From Harmothoe impar (Eukaryota > Annelida > Polychaeta > Phyllodocida > Polynoidae): a stretch of DNA of 64,000 bases. Position 1 is the stretch's first letter; each line of letters opens with the position of its first letter. The notes under the pieces are model-generated. The model was not told where the DNA came from and did not search any database. It was given only the letters and a program-made list of their open reading frames with translations. Shown piece after piece: positions 63,923 to 64,000 of this stretch. The stretch is taken from positions 2,097,438-2,161,437 of the forward strand of contig OX381716.1 of assembly GCA_947462335.1 (NCBI GenBank), given 5' to 3'. A program made the translations under genes and the position numbers.

Positions 63923-64000
63923 TCTGACATGAGGTATAGGGGCAGGGTAGGAGTGAGGAGGAGGTTCCTGCAGTGACTACAAACTGTAAGACACACGTCC

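Overview
This is eukaryotic, metazoan DNA. The evidence is a spliced multi-exon gene, a seven-transmembrane receptor with a somatomedin-B domain, a LINE-type retrotransposon fragment, dense miniature inverted-repeat elements (MITEs) and many homopolymer G/C runs. It looks like a repeat-rich marine invertebrate, perhaps a lophotrochozoan or an invertebrate deuterostome. I cannot place it more exactly from sequence alone. No bacterial operons, rRNA, tRNA or CRISPR were seen.

Layout. From 1 to about 29 kb there is no convincing gene: the stretch is a mosaic of MITEs, inverted repeats and minisatellites (17-bp, 53-bp, 11-bp and 19-bp units). At 29,513-33,172 (minus) lies one long uninterrupted coding exon for a secreted-signal, somatomedin-B, class-B/methuselah-like GPCR of about 1,219 residues, with a splice acceptor just upstream of its ATG. 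From 33 to 44.7 kb there are more MITEs, including two families flanked by TTAA with fixed lengths (85 and 89 bp), nested insertions, and a LINE fragment sitting inside a MITE.

The most notable object is a 9,413-bp element at 44,786-54,198. It has a perfect 6-bp target duplication (CTTACC) and long terminal inverted repeats, identical but for one base over their outer 128 bp, so it looks young. It encodes a family-B DNA polymerase of 1,374 residues with N-terminal zinc fingers and an OTU-like segment, a low-complexity protein ending in what look like two PC4-type ssDNA-binding domains, and a 246-residue protein made of two tandem death domains. The ends and the 6-bp duplication are those of Polinton/Maverick elements, but integrase, packaging ATPase, protease and capsid genes are absent. 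The two minus-strand genes and the plus-strand death-domain gene diverge from a central region with TATA boxes and repeated modules. The terminal repeats are arrays of CACGTG, CCGGAAGTGA and TGACGTCA motifs. My reading is a compact replicon: polymerase and ssDNA-binding protein for copying, death-domain protein for acting on host cell-death or innate signalling, and integration supplied in trans.

From 54 to 64 kb there are further MITEs (one hAT-like with an 8-bp duplication), a 58-bp tandem array, and the last four exons (60,113-62,340, plus) of an unidentified gene whose splice phases agree.
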